Shown here piece after piece: positions 8,901-15,879 of a stretch of DNA of 16,016 bases. Numbering within the stretch: the first letter of the stretch is position 1; each line of letters begins with the position of its first letter. A program made the translations under genes and the position numbers. Source of the stretch: Cephalothrix spiralis (lineage: Eukaryota > Nemertea > Palaeonemertea > Archinemertea > Cephalotrichidae); NCBI GenBank assembly GCA_032353305.1, contig JAUCNG010416688.1, positions 1 through 16,016 of the forward strand. The letters run 5' to 3'. The notes beneath the pieces were generated by a model that did no database searches, was not told the origin of the DNA, and worked only from the letters and a program-made list of their open reading frames with translations.

Positions 8901-11900
8901 ATATAAGATATGCAATCATGCCAACAAAATCCAAAGTAAATACAATTTCTTACCTGGAGAATTGCATCGTAAACCAACACTTTGAGTTGCTTCCTCATTT
9001 CCATAGGCTAAAGTGAATTTGCAGTCGTTGAATGACCTCTGGTTATCATGACACTTTACGTCGTTTACTAGAACAGGCAATCTTTCCAGACCTTTAATCG
9101 GGCCAGTATTAATAATAGAAGGAAAGTCAAAAGTATAACCCAATTTTCTGCAAGCGGCCTTCGTATTGATACTGGTCCATTGTGAAGAACCAACTAATCC
9201 CCAACCAAAATCATCAATAAATACCTCAAGACGTCCTTCACCATCATCTTTTCCGGGAGGACCAAGTCTCATATCTGTTATCTTTGGTGTCGCTGAAACG
9301 AAGAGTCGGGGGTGTTGCAATCAAACATTTAATTTTTCCCTCAAACTTTTGACAAACGACAGGGTAGTAAGTTCTTCGCATTGATCCAAGTGATACCATT
9401 GGCGAAAAGCGGAAAATTTTGTATTTTAAACCATCTACTTTGTGACCGAATTATGTAAAGTTAGACAAAGAGTATATATAACGATGACGATGAAGTTAGC
9501 GCAAGGATTGCGCAAACGGGTGCATACTTAAAGTTAGAATTTGGGATAGAAATATACATCGGATTTAGGTGGTGTTTTTTCTCCTTGAAAGATAAAGAGA
9601 TGTGGCGTTTTTCGTGTAATAATAAGATTTAGTTAAAGTAAGGACCCCTATTATTTTGTCCAAAACCTTAGAAAATCTACCCAAAAACGATACTCACTCT
9701 TTTTATATACTCTTTGTCGGACTGATTCCCCGACGACTGATCAAAAAAGTTCCACTAGTTATCGAAAATGGCCTACTCTTTACTCTTAACCGGGAGAGTG
9801 GGCATTTTTTGCACACGTTTATCCCTCGCCAATTGATGTTTACTTTCTTCATCTTTGAATGTCATAATTGCCAAAATAAAACTAATCATAATTTTGATGC
9901 AATTTAAGATCACATAAGAGAACCAGAAATACCAGCCAATTACAAGTTCAACTTTGAATGTAAGGCTGATATAATTTGATATATGCCCCGATTAAATGCA
10001 ACTTTAACTCTGCAAATTTATACTTAATTAAAAGCATCGGCTACATTTAACTATAGAACTAGGATTCTTTTTTTGAAATCAATTTTTTTAACTGAACTAA
10101 AACTTACATGCGTTATAGCACTTCAGTATCACTTCTCCACCAGCACACTTTTTCATGGAATTATCTTTTAGTTGGTCTTCTAACACTACATCACATTGAC
10201 TTATGTCAGCTTTATTACGACAAAAAAGTCCTGAAATAACCGAATCTCTTTGACTAGTGCCATACTTGTCATTTGAAAAATAAGTTATTCCATTTTTGTA
10301 TCCAATTTTTTCGCACGCTAATTTTTCAGTCTTCTCTGTTTTCATAAGTGTTGAACATGTTCGGCTCCATTTGCCTGAAGAAAGTTGAAGCTCCAGACGA
10401 CCCTCTCCAGTGTTAGTGTTCAGTGATGAACCATTTAAAAGTCTTACATTAGCAATATCTAAAATGGGGAAAAAATAATGATAATTTGAAACCATTCTAA
10501 ACATGGACGTAGGGGATAAGAAACTATGATGCTAAACTGACGTTCTAGACACGATCAGTGGCCTAACGGCCTTTAGAAAGGTTAGAGCACTAAGGGTCCC
10601 TGACTTAGGGGGCCTCCGACGAAATTCAACGTGTATATTTTTTATGGTGTGATTTATAGTTTCGGGGCCTCCAATGTTTGATTAGATTCGGGGCCACTAA
10701 AATGTGAAAAGAGTGGTTAAATTTACTCATAAAACTCAAAATTTTCTCGCCTCGCTACACTCGGCATAAGATTTTAAGTTTATTTATGCAAAGGTGAGCG
10801 CCAAAAATGAAAAACTTTTAATGGTTAGAGTATCTTACTGAATTATATCTATATAGATTATATTGTTTCATTCTAGAGCAAAAATATTTTGTACCTGAAA
10901 TTTTTTTAATAAATCCAATGACAGTTTTCTAGAAAAGCAGGAAATTGATGATCTTATCAATTTTTTTTAGCACATAAAATTAATTAAATGATGTATTATC
11001 TTAAGTGCGATATGTTATAATAATAATAAATCTCATAAATTGCCAGAAAATCTCATAAAATCATATAATATTGCTAAAAATCTTCTAAAATATGAAAAAT
11101 ATCTCATAAAACCATGAAATGTATACTTATGTTTCAAAAACCAAGGAAAAAGCGTTCAATAGCAGAAATTGCCAGCAGTCCCAGCACCACATTAAAATAC
11201 TTTTATCCGGTACATATGAATTGGGTTAATTTTCAAAGTTTAAGGGGGCCTCGAGCCCAAAGCGATCTAAGGGCCCCGATGCTTGCATTACGCCACTGGA
11301 CACGATTCAGAGCTCTGACATTTGTTTATTAATAATTGTATCAATTCAAAATGTATGTATTGCCTCTTAGGCAGGTTCAATTTAAGATCAGCAACATAAA
11401 ATTGAAATGTATGCCCTATACAATTGACGGTAGTGCAATTTTGATGAAACCACCTAAAAATATAAATATACGAAGATAGTTTAAACATAGACAAACTATA
11501 CAATTTTGGAAGGCCGCGGCTTATGGAATTTGTATAGCGCTGCAGGCATTCATTGTTTTGCCCGCCACCTGGGGCGCCTATTGTTTTAAAATCTTGATTT
11601 TTTTTTTATTTTACCCCACCACCCAGCTCCAGGCTGGGACAAAATGAATATCCGCGGTAGAATATAACATCCATATGCTTTCCAGAAGGGTATGATTTGT
11701 GTATCAAACCATGCATATCTTCGGATATTTTTTAGGGGGGAGTCGGGGGGACTGGTCATCAAATAATTTAAAAACCGCGGCTTTAACTAGGACAATCGAA
11801 ATGTAGCCATCTTCCCGATCAACATAGAATTATGTGGATAAACTTGTCAAAGAAAAATGTTTTTTACGGACCTATAGGCTATATTCCCATTTTAAGCATT

Positions 11901-12213
11901 TTTTTAAGTCATAAAAAATTGCAAAATAAATAAATCGAGCGGGCTCACGTCATTTCGTTTTGATATGTTAAGGTTTGAAATCCGAGACTCGTTTTATTAA
12001 TTAACGAAAATCATGAAAATCCTTCTAACAACTGAGCCGATTTGATAAGATTTTAGATATAAAAATTAACTGAAAATTAAAGATGTAACAGGATCCCTCT
12101 TAAAAAAATATTCAACCGAATAATTAAAATGATAAATATTAAAAGATTTACTTACTTTCTGCTGAAGAAAATCTATAAATTAATAATAAAACAACAAGTA
12201 CAGCATATTGCAT
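2565..12213 (-). CDS. Type I transmembrane SRCR receptor, complete ten-exon gene
   Basis: Joining ten minus-strand exons gives an open frame of 607 codons plus stop. Every junction is GT-AG with matching phase: phase 1 at the first seven junctions, phase 2 between the transmembrane exon and the next, phase 1 before the last. Predicted protein: signal peptide (1-19), SRCR domain 1 (about 21-133), SRCR domain 2 (about 138-246), Ser/Thr/Pro-rich stalk (250-417), transmembrane helix (418-442), basic stop-transfer and Tyr-rich cytoplasmic tail (443-607). SRCR domains are extracellular ligand-binding modules held by disulfides, so the protein should sit in the plasma membrane and bind an extracellular ligand; the tail suggests phosphotyrosine signalling or endocytosis (inference). 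Introns are 180-1744 nt. Further unseen or alternative exons are possible. It is unlike any single named gene I can identify; the closest general layout is CD5/CD6-like. Confidence 0.85.
3251..3319. repeat. Perfect 26-bp hairpin in intron 9
   Basis: Arms 3251-3276 (ACAGATATTGTTGAATCTTG then AGGGCA) and 3294-3319 are exact reverse complements, separated by a 17-nt loop. The 69-nt unit has pre-miRNA size and is transcribed within the SRCR pre-mRNA, but perfect pairing and no flanking duplication also fit a tiny foldback repeat. Function unknown. Confidence 0.85.
4722..4792 (-). CDS. SRCR receptor exon 9: basic juxtamembrane segment
   Basis: This 71-nt exon lies between acceptor TTTTTTTCCAG and a perfect GTAAGT donor. 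It enters in phase 2 and leaves in phase 1, exactly bridging exons 8 and 10. Residues 447-470 read GRTRRQRSLPTFQHDLTSKN then LYNP. The Arg cluster continues the stop-transfer signal and fixes the topology with the C terminus inside. It contains the first tail tyrosine (Y468). Exons 8 and 9 together are 162 nt, a multiple of three. Confidence 0.78.
5352..5442 (-). CDS. SRCR receptor exon 8: transmembrane helix
   Basis: After acceptor CTTTTTTCAG-like tract (TTTTTTCAG) the phase-1 frame reads FVLYILIGLLVFVSILLCIV and then CIVCC, an uninterrupted hydrophobic span of about 25 residues (418-442). It is followed by KLVRG, the start of a basic stop-transfer cluster continued in exon 9 (RTRRQR). Four cysteines on the inner half of the helix (435, 438, 441, 442) could be palmitoylated (inference). 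The donor is GTATGT and the exon is 91 nt, switching the phase from 1 to 2; the next exon restores phase 1. Confidence 0.8.
5659..5835 (-). CDS. SRCR receptor exon 7: membrane-proximal Ser/Thr-rich stalk
   Basis: A 177-nt phase 1-1 exon between acceptor TTTAATAG and donor GTATAC encodes 59 residues (about 358-416). It begins VTTTQTKPVIINGTSPSS, with an N-glycosylation sequon (NGT), and continues with Ser/Thr runs before a more mixed end (SESNKESR, then IIANIPG) next to the membrane. It is longer than the 36-residue cassettes and not clearly derived from them. The frame stays open beyond both splice sites, so boundaries rest on phase agreement with exons 6 and 8. Confidence 0.68.
6124..6151 (-). 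other. Degenerate hammerhead-like core, possible retroelement end
   Basis: The minus strand reads CTGAAGA, then AGGCCAAAGGCT, then GAAAG. This resembles the hammerhead ribozyme core CUGANGA - stem II - GAAA, but stem II forms only three clean pairs with an unpaired A. I could not define stems I and III. Similar words occur at ends of Penelope-like elements and other retroelements. It lies in intron 6 beside the foldback cluster. Confidence 0.25.
6225..6287. repeat. Cluster of GGAGGTTTGATCC-like words, probable MITE fragment
   Basis: Three copies of a gg(t/a)TTTGATCC word in alternating orientation occur within 63 bp (ggatcaaacctcccgc, ggtggtttgatcc, gggagatttgatcc). The same word occurs in both arms of the foldback element 100-650 bp to the right, so this is likely a broken or nested copy of that family. 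Confidence 0.55.
6391..6934. mobile_element. Foldback MITE with 130-bp inverted arms
   Basis: Left arm 6391-6520 begins TGTAGGGGAGG; right arm 6805-6934 is its reverse complement with scattered substitutions. Long identical blocks include CCAAATTGCTGAAATTAAAA, TTCAGGCAATAGCATCTAG and TTCTTCTTCCTGGTA. Both arms are about 130 bp. The 284-bp centre has a further 12-bp inverted pair (6524-6535 and 6591-6602, ATGGCCGCTGTC / inverse) and no coding frame. I see no clear target-site duplication. It lies in intron 6 of the SRCR gene. The superfamily is not recognised. Confidence 0.8.
7424..7531 (-). CDS. SRCR receptor exon 6: Ser/Thr-rich stalk cassette 3 (108 nt)
   Basis: Third 108-nt phase 1-1 exon, preceded by TTTTTCCAG. 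It codes about residues 322-357, beginning ADETTTNAWPKPTN and containing TSTSSQPSTS. The donor, GTACTA, is weak compared with the other introns, so its exact 3' end is less certain; the predicted end gives exactly the same length as its two neighbours. The following intron (1588 nt) contains the foldback element. Confidence 0.62.
7712..7819 (-). CDS. SRCR receptor exon 5: Ser/Thr-rich stalk cassette 2 (108 nt)
   Basis: Acceptor TTCTTCAG is followed by 108 nt in phase 1-1 and a GTAAAA donor. The 36 residues (about 286-321) begin ATSQTTARSTTSIIP and end with STTPQQTIPG. Length, phase, acceptor and Ser/Thr/Pro content match exon 4, 306 bp upstream, so I read the two as tandem duplicates that have diverged. 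Confidence 0.7.
8018..8125 (-). CDS. SRCR receptor exon 4: Ser/Thr-rich stalk cassette 1 (108 nt)
   Basis: This exon is too short to stand out as an open frame. Acceptor TTCTTCAG and donor GTAATA bound 108 nt, phase 1-1, coding 36 residues (about 250-285) that begin AISSTSAPTTNSIPTS. The composition is almost wholly Ser, Thr, Pro, Ala and small hydrophobics, a mucin-like spacer likely to be O-glycosylated. It has the same length and phases as the next two exons. Other frames read as non-protein-like Leu/His-rich strings. Confidence 0.7.
8430..8484. repeat. Perfect 17-bp hairpin with extended base in intron 3
   Basis: TGAATTTTTATCATCTC (8436-8452) and its exact complement (8458-8474) enclose a 5-nt loop. 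Six further base pairs (ATAGAT / ATCTAT) extend the stem after a 4-nt bulge. The stem is AT-rich. No promoter or terminator role can be assigned in a eukaryotic intron. Confidence 0.75.
8740..8850 (+). pseudogene. Decayed retroelement integrase-like fragment
   Basis: The plus frame reads KVRIALQHPAAESVVERLNR, matching the HP-x-x-N-G-x-VER-x-NR pattern around the catalytic Glu of retroviral/LTR-type DDE integrases, with ES in place of NG. A stop lies 12 nt upstream of the ATG at 8740, and no other integrase motif or long frame surrounds it. It is antisense within intron 3 of the SRCR gene, ending before exon 3. The region also has two close copies of aaccggaacat. The match is short, so a chance resemblance is possible. 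Confidence 0.35.
8954..9292 (-). CDS. SRCR receptor exon 3: SRCR domain 2, missing one disulfide
   Basis: A 339-nt phase 1-1 exon encodes the second SRCR domain (residues 137-249). Diagnostic stretches are DMRLGPPG, GEGRLEVF, CRKLGY, NDVKC, FNDC and VGLRC. Only four cysteines are present (184, 217, 227, 246). The position of the first family cysteine (GTVC) reads GLVG, and the region expected to hold the penultimate cysteine reads AYGNEEATQ. In group A SRCR structures these two cysteines form one disulfide (C2-C7), so the pair seems to have been lost together. Acceptor TTTCAG and donor GTAAGA flank the exon. The last 14 nt before the donor encode NSPG, leading into the stalk. Confidence 0.85.
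9464..9718. repeat. 15-bp inverted repeat bounding 255 bp in intron 2
   Basis: GACAAAGAGTATATA at 9464-9478 is exactly inverted at 9704-9718. Similarity does not extend convincingly beyond the arms. It may mark an old MITE within intron 2 (9293-10107). Confidence 0.4.
10108..10458 (-). CDS. SRCR receptor exon 2: SRCR domain 1, six cysteines
   Basis: One 351-nt exon, phase 1 at both ends, encodes a whole SRCR domain (protein residues 20-136). It opens with the family pattern VRLLNGSS then GEGRLEL, followed by W-x-x-x-C, the A-C-E-K-I-G-Y motif and late cysteines. The six cysteines fall at residues 54, 68, 99, 108, 124 and 133. This is the six-cysteine pattern with IGY in place of LGC, as in group A domains, although group A domains are classically split over two exons. 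N-glycosylation sequon NGS is at 28-30. The acceptor is ATTTTAG and the donor GTAAGT (plus strand 10102-10107). The domain is diverged from consensus: WGTVCDDGW is replaced by WSRTCSTLM. Confidence 0.85.
10548..10555. repeat. Left target-site duplication of the hAT element
   Basis: GACACGAT directly abuts the CAGTGG terminus and is repeated exactly at 11299-11306. Confidence 0.85.
10556..11298. mobile_element. Non-autonomous hAT-type DNA transposon, intact ends
   Basis: The 743-bp element starts CAGTGGCCTAAC and ends with the inverse of CAGTGGCGTAAT, so the short terminal inverted repeats agree at 10 of the first 11 positions (one mismatch, C versus G). CAGTGGCGTA-type ends are characteristic of hAT transposons. 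It is flanked by a perfect 8-bp direct repeat, GACACGAT, at 10548-10555 and 11299-11306, exactly the hAT target-site duplication length. Inside are GC-rich subterminal words (gggggcctc near both ends) and tcgcctcgctacactcgg, also common in hAT elements. No transposase frame is present, so it was mobilised in trans. It sits in intron 1 of the SRCR gene. Confidence 0.88.
11299..11306. repeat. Right target-site duplication of the hAT element
   Basis: GACACGAT follows the CCACTG terminus and is identical to 10548-10555. Confidence 0.85.
12156..12213 (-). CDS. SRCR receptor exon 1: start codon and signal peptide
   Basis: The ATG lies at 12213-12211, with an in-frame stop 30 nt upstream (12240-12238). 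The exon encodes 19 residues beginning MQYAVLVVLLLIYRF and then SSAE, a short hydrophobic core with small residues near the end, typical of a cleaved secretory signal. It ends GAAA before a consensus GTAAGT donor (acttac on the plus strand at 12150-12155), leaving phase 1. That phase matches the acceptor of the first SRCR exon, where the split codon becomes AAT (Asn20). The 1697-nt intron that follows carries the hAT element. A further 5' untranslated exon cannot be excluded. Confidence 0.75.
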
Positions 12214-12240
12214 TTTCCTAATAGTTCTATTAATCCTCTA

Positions 12241-12889
12241 TATAGGTGTCCAAAAAATGTCAATTAATAATACCACTCATTATGCTTGTTAAATCCTGTT
12301 CGATGGTTATTACTTTGAATGTATAGTGTTTATACGAACATATTTATCCCGTATCAAAATCTGTGGATGACCCTAATTATGTTTATAATTATACAGTTAT
12401 AATTGTGCTGAATTCATGTAATGTGTTATGCACGGAAGTAATGCTAAGAGGAAACGTAGAGTCATATGAAAGTGCTTACATCACAAAAGTGTTAATATGA
12501 CCAAAAATAGGTTAGGCAAACATTTGAATTTTTGTTGATAATAAATCAGATGAAAAATATTTTTACAATTTATCTTACGAAAATGACTAGCCTACGTTAA
12601 TATTGTTGAAGGCTTGAAGCAATACATTTTAAATGGTGTGACCATTAAACATATAGAGGCACATGCGTCTGCGTGTGTACAAGCTAGTAAGCATTCAATC
12701 ATTTCAGTTATTTAACTATTTTTTTTAAGTTTTTTTATTGGTTTATTTTTTTTCAATTAAAAATATGTCACCTTCATCAATAATAATAATACGCGGAACA
12801 CTTTTTTGATCTTTTTTAAGTCACCCAAATCCATTGAGAAATCATTCAGTAGAGGCATTATGAAAGCCCGAAATTTAAAAAAATAAGCC
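12241..12889. other. Upstream flank of the SRCR gene
   Basis: AT-rich DNA 5' of the SRCR start codon, expected to hold its promoter or a 5' untranslated exon. I see no motif that decides either. Short palindromic AT words (ttataattata, 12380-12410) are present. Confidence 0.35.
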
Positions 12890-13345
12890 TCCGGCGGCCG
12901 CCAGTACATAACCGGCCTCCAAGTAACGGCAATATTTTGTGGCGGCAATATAGCGGACCACGAGCGGCTTCTTTGCGATCCGCCAGCGACGTTCACTAGC
13001 GTGAAACGATCGCGATTTTGGTTCGCGGCACTCTAGTTTTCTAATGGGATACATTCCTAATGTTTTTCTTTCTACATCTACATGTAAGGTGACGGAATAG
13101 TTCCAGTTTTTACTAAAAGGCGTCGCGAAAGCAAAATGATCAAGCTATTCCCTAGAGTCTCAGTCGCTCATTTCGTCATCGCGAAATCAGGGAGGGCAAA
13201 TATAGCGCATCGCCCGAGATAGCCGCAACGTCTGATACTAGCGGATCGCTAGCAATCGTCGCTTCTGATATTTTTCCCGATCAGTTTTGGTCAATAGCGA
13301 ATCGCTTGCGATCCACTGTTGACAATCGCTTCTGATTTTGGGAAA
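12890..13345. other. CpG-rich block with repeated gcgatcgc-type words
   Basis: This stretch is richer in G, C and CpG than its surroundings, with many copies of gcgatc, gaatcgc, gcggcaatat and cgcttctgat. Two diverged copies of a roughly 67-bp unit (about 13230-13295 and 13297-13345) share tagcg(g/a)atcgct and atcg(...)cttctgat words. It lies between the two genes and may be an old repeat. A promoter role for the SRCR gene is conceivable but nothing specific supports it. The 79-codon minus frame inside (12757-12996) is not protein-like. Confidence 0.4.
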
Positions 13346-13669
13346 TTGCTCAATCTATAAGCTGGTTTGTTAATTATGCACCAATTTAACTTAGGAGATC
13401 ACCAGAACCGACAAAAAGCTATTACCGGTAATGCAAAAGTTAATAATAGGCCTAATATTTGATTTTTTATTTACAAACAAAAACTATACTCAAATACATT
13501 ACAAAATATTGAATAGATTTTCATTAATAACAATATTTAGAAGTACATATTTCGTTTTCAACAATATGTACAAGCTTACGGGGTCTGCCCCTGCCACTAC
13601 GGCTCAAACCACTTTGCCCCACATCATCTCAAGTACACTTTCAGCTTCATTAACCGAATTAGACAATAT

Positions 13670-13852
13670 TCCTCAATCTATAAAGCTGGTAAACTATACA
13701 AAGGCTACAATTTAAAGCTGGTAAACTACAAAGTTCGTCAAAATTTCTCAATCTATAAGCTGGTAAATTACAAAGTTCTTCAAAATTTTTTCAATCTGTA
13801 AGCTGCTAAATTACAAAGTTCGTCCAAATTTCTCAATCTATTTTGGGCCCGC
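13670..13852. repeat. 43-bp tandem repeat, about four units
   Basis: The unit starts tctcaatctataagctggta, continues aattacaaagttcttc and ends aaaattt. Copies at about 13670, 13714 (truncated at its start), 13745 and 13790 differ by substitutions and small indels; a final partial ends at 13852. An isolated copy of caatctataagctgg occurs at 13350-13364. Confidence 0.8.
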
Positions 13853-13864
13853 TATAATAGTCAT

Positions 13865-14159
13865 AAACCGAAGTTAAATTAATCAAAATTACAACTATGA
13901 CATTAAAAAATAAATTAAGAATATTACGAAGTAAAGTTTAGTAAACTACTGACCTTAATAAACTATCATTCTATTAACTAACCGCCGCGCACTTGTCTCA
14001 TTAAAAATAGCCTATTCATTATACACAACAAGAAGCCACAAAACTATGAAGCTTGAAACAATGCAAATAAACTAGCCTATTATTTAACTGTTACGTACTA
14101 AATCTATAAGGGATCGAATTATTGAACATCAATAAAATCCTACTGATCCAACATCAATT
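13865..14159. other. 3' flank of the NHL gene
   Basis: AT-rich sequence following the NHL stop codon. No exact AATAAA on the minus strand is visible here; the nearest I noticed is near 13466, past the tandem repeat. It probably includes the 3' untranslated region. Confidence 0.35.
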
Positions 14160-15166
14160 TTATTCAGGAATTTTCTCTAGCAACTTATTTTCTTTTTTAC
14201 CCTTCTCACTAGTGCTACGTTTAGCCTTAGAAAATATAACTATTTGTCCTAGAATCGAATCTGTTACCGCAAACCGATTACGTGATACAATACAAATATC
14301 TTTTGGACATTTCAAGTTCGATTCGCCAAATGTTAAATAAGGTTCTAAATTAGGGTTTAAAATCATGATACAAGGGGGTAAGATTCGATTATATTCGATT
14401 CGTTTAGCAATACAAACTAAGATAAAGCCCTTCTCATCTGCGGCAAGGCCATGAATAGGATATTCATAAGTATTATTTGATGTAGCAACGTCAGTACTAG
14501 TTCTATAATTCCCATCAATCGAAAAAGCATGAATTTTACCAAGTTTTCTCCCGTATATGTCTTGATGACCGTTATCAGTAATATAAATTCCAAATTTCGA
14601 TATTGCTACACAATACGGCTCTTTCATCTTTACGTTTTCAAAAGTTTTTACAGATTCCAGTCTCCCTTCCACTTTTCTAAGTACTACTAGTTCAGTATTA
14701 CTAGTTACATAAATATTTCCACTTGAGGGACACACAGCGATTCGTTTAGGATTCTGAATTTCCCCTACTTTCTTTGAGGTAGTAAAACTACCAGTTCCGT
14801 GTTCGTAACAGTTAGTAGTCTGTAGAACACGATTGTTCAACATGTCTGCTACTAAATAGTAATAGTTAGTTTGATTTCCGTTCACAATGAATTCCAAACT
14901 TCTGCTTAAACCACACGGAAAATGCAAATTATCGTCTTTACCACAGTCAAACTTAACCGATTTCGGAACACCCTTCTCTTTGCATATATCAATGGTGTTT
15001 TTCAAACCCATTGCCACATAAAAATAACCATCTTTATAATAAATTTGTTCTGGTTCTCCATTCAACTTAATGCATGAAGTATCTAACTGGGAAGTCAAAG
15101 CTTCTAACTTGGAAGATGTTGTTTCTAAGTTAGATGACGACGCTTCACTCTTTGAAGAAAAAATAT
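14160..15166 (-). CDS. NHL beta-propeller protein, terminal exon (5' part missing)
   Basis: A 1007-nt exon begins after TTTCAG in phase 1 and ends at the stop 14162-14160, giving 334 full codons. There is no ATG at the domain start, so upstream exons must exist. First come Ser-rich heptads (SSNLETT, SSKLEAL, TSQLDTS; exon residues about 10-30), a possible short coiled coil. Then six beta-blade-like units, including VADMLNNRVLQ (105-115), the classic NHL signature, and NPKRIAVCPSSGNIYVTS, EPYCVAISKFGIYITDNG, PIHGLAADEKGFILVC and CPKDICIVSRNRFAVTDS. The C-terminus is Lys/Ser-rich. NHL propellers bind protein or RNA, as in TRIM-NHL proteins. Whether this is TRIM-like or secreted cannot be told; the numerous cysteines and two N-x-T sequons leave both open. 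Confidence 0.8.
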
Positions 15167-15879
15167 CTGAAATTTGTAATGATATATTTAGTGTTAATAA
15201 TATACAAAAGCCTTATTTATAATAATTTATTCTTGCAATACGTTTTGTGAACTCTTCTTTGTATGTATTCATAGTATTTTTGACAGTGATTCACGGGTGG
15301 TGGTGGGTTTAATATTCGTAGGTCTGAAACATTAACCGAAAACTCAAATCCCAATTTTCTTAATAAATAAGTTCAATAATGACATGGCTTATGCTGAAAC
15401 TAATCAGGTTATGGGATAAGTATATTTTTAAGTACGTATACATGTACCTCATATACGGCGATCCAGGGTGATCTCTCAGATATATAGTGTTTAGTTAACA
15501 TGAAACTTTTCAATTTTTGTCTTGCTTATTCCGTGCCTAAATGACGATCGAGGAACTTGAGTAAGGCCCTATAACAATAACATGTTTTTTCCTGTTATAT
15601 ATAGTATTTAAAGGTTTATTGAAATAAAAAAAATGTGATTTTTAGAGCTATCTTTATTATAATGTCTATAATGGGTCTTTTATAAGAAATTTTATGTTGA
15701 AGACAAGAAACATTTTATCCAAAAAACGCCATTGTCAAATTTCTCAACATACAAAAGATATCGAGAAAAAAAGGTTCCACTTGAAATAATTTTACAAGGA
15801 AGAGACCTTCAAGGACCCTCCCCCCTTTAAGATCCTTCAAAATTTCAAGAAGTCCTCATACATACAGGGTTACGTACGG
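15167..15879. other. Intron or 5' flank of the NHL gene
   Basis: Sequence upstream of the NHL exon acceptor. I examined the minus-strand ATGs here and none opens a frame ending in a convincing phase-1 donor, so the preceding exon is probably beyond the window. No other gene is seen. Confidence 0.45.

Noticed and set aside
9656-9907. 83-codon plus-strand frame
   Set aside because: No recognisable domain and antisense within intron 2; partly overlaps an inverted-repeat arm.
12238-12244. TATATAG as a TATA box for the SRCR gene
   Set aside because: It lies only about 25 nt before the ATG, so a start site at normal spacing would fall at or inside the coding region.
12757-12996. 79-codon minus-strand frame
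   Set aside because: Arises from the CpG-rich repeated block; no protein-like motif.
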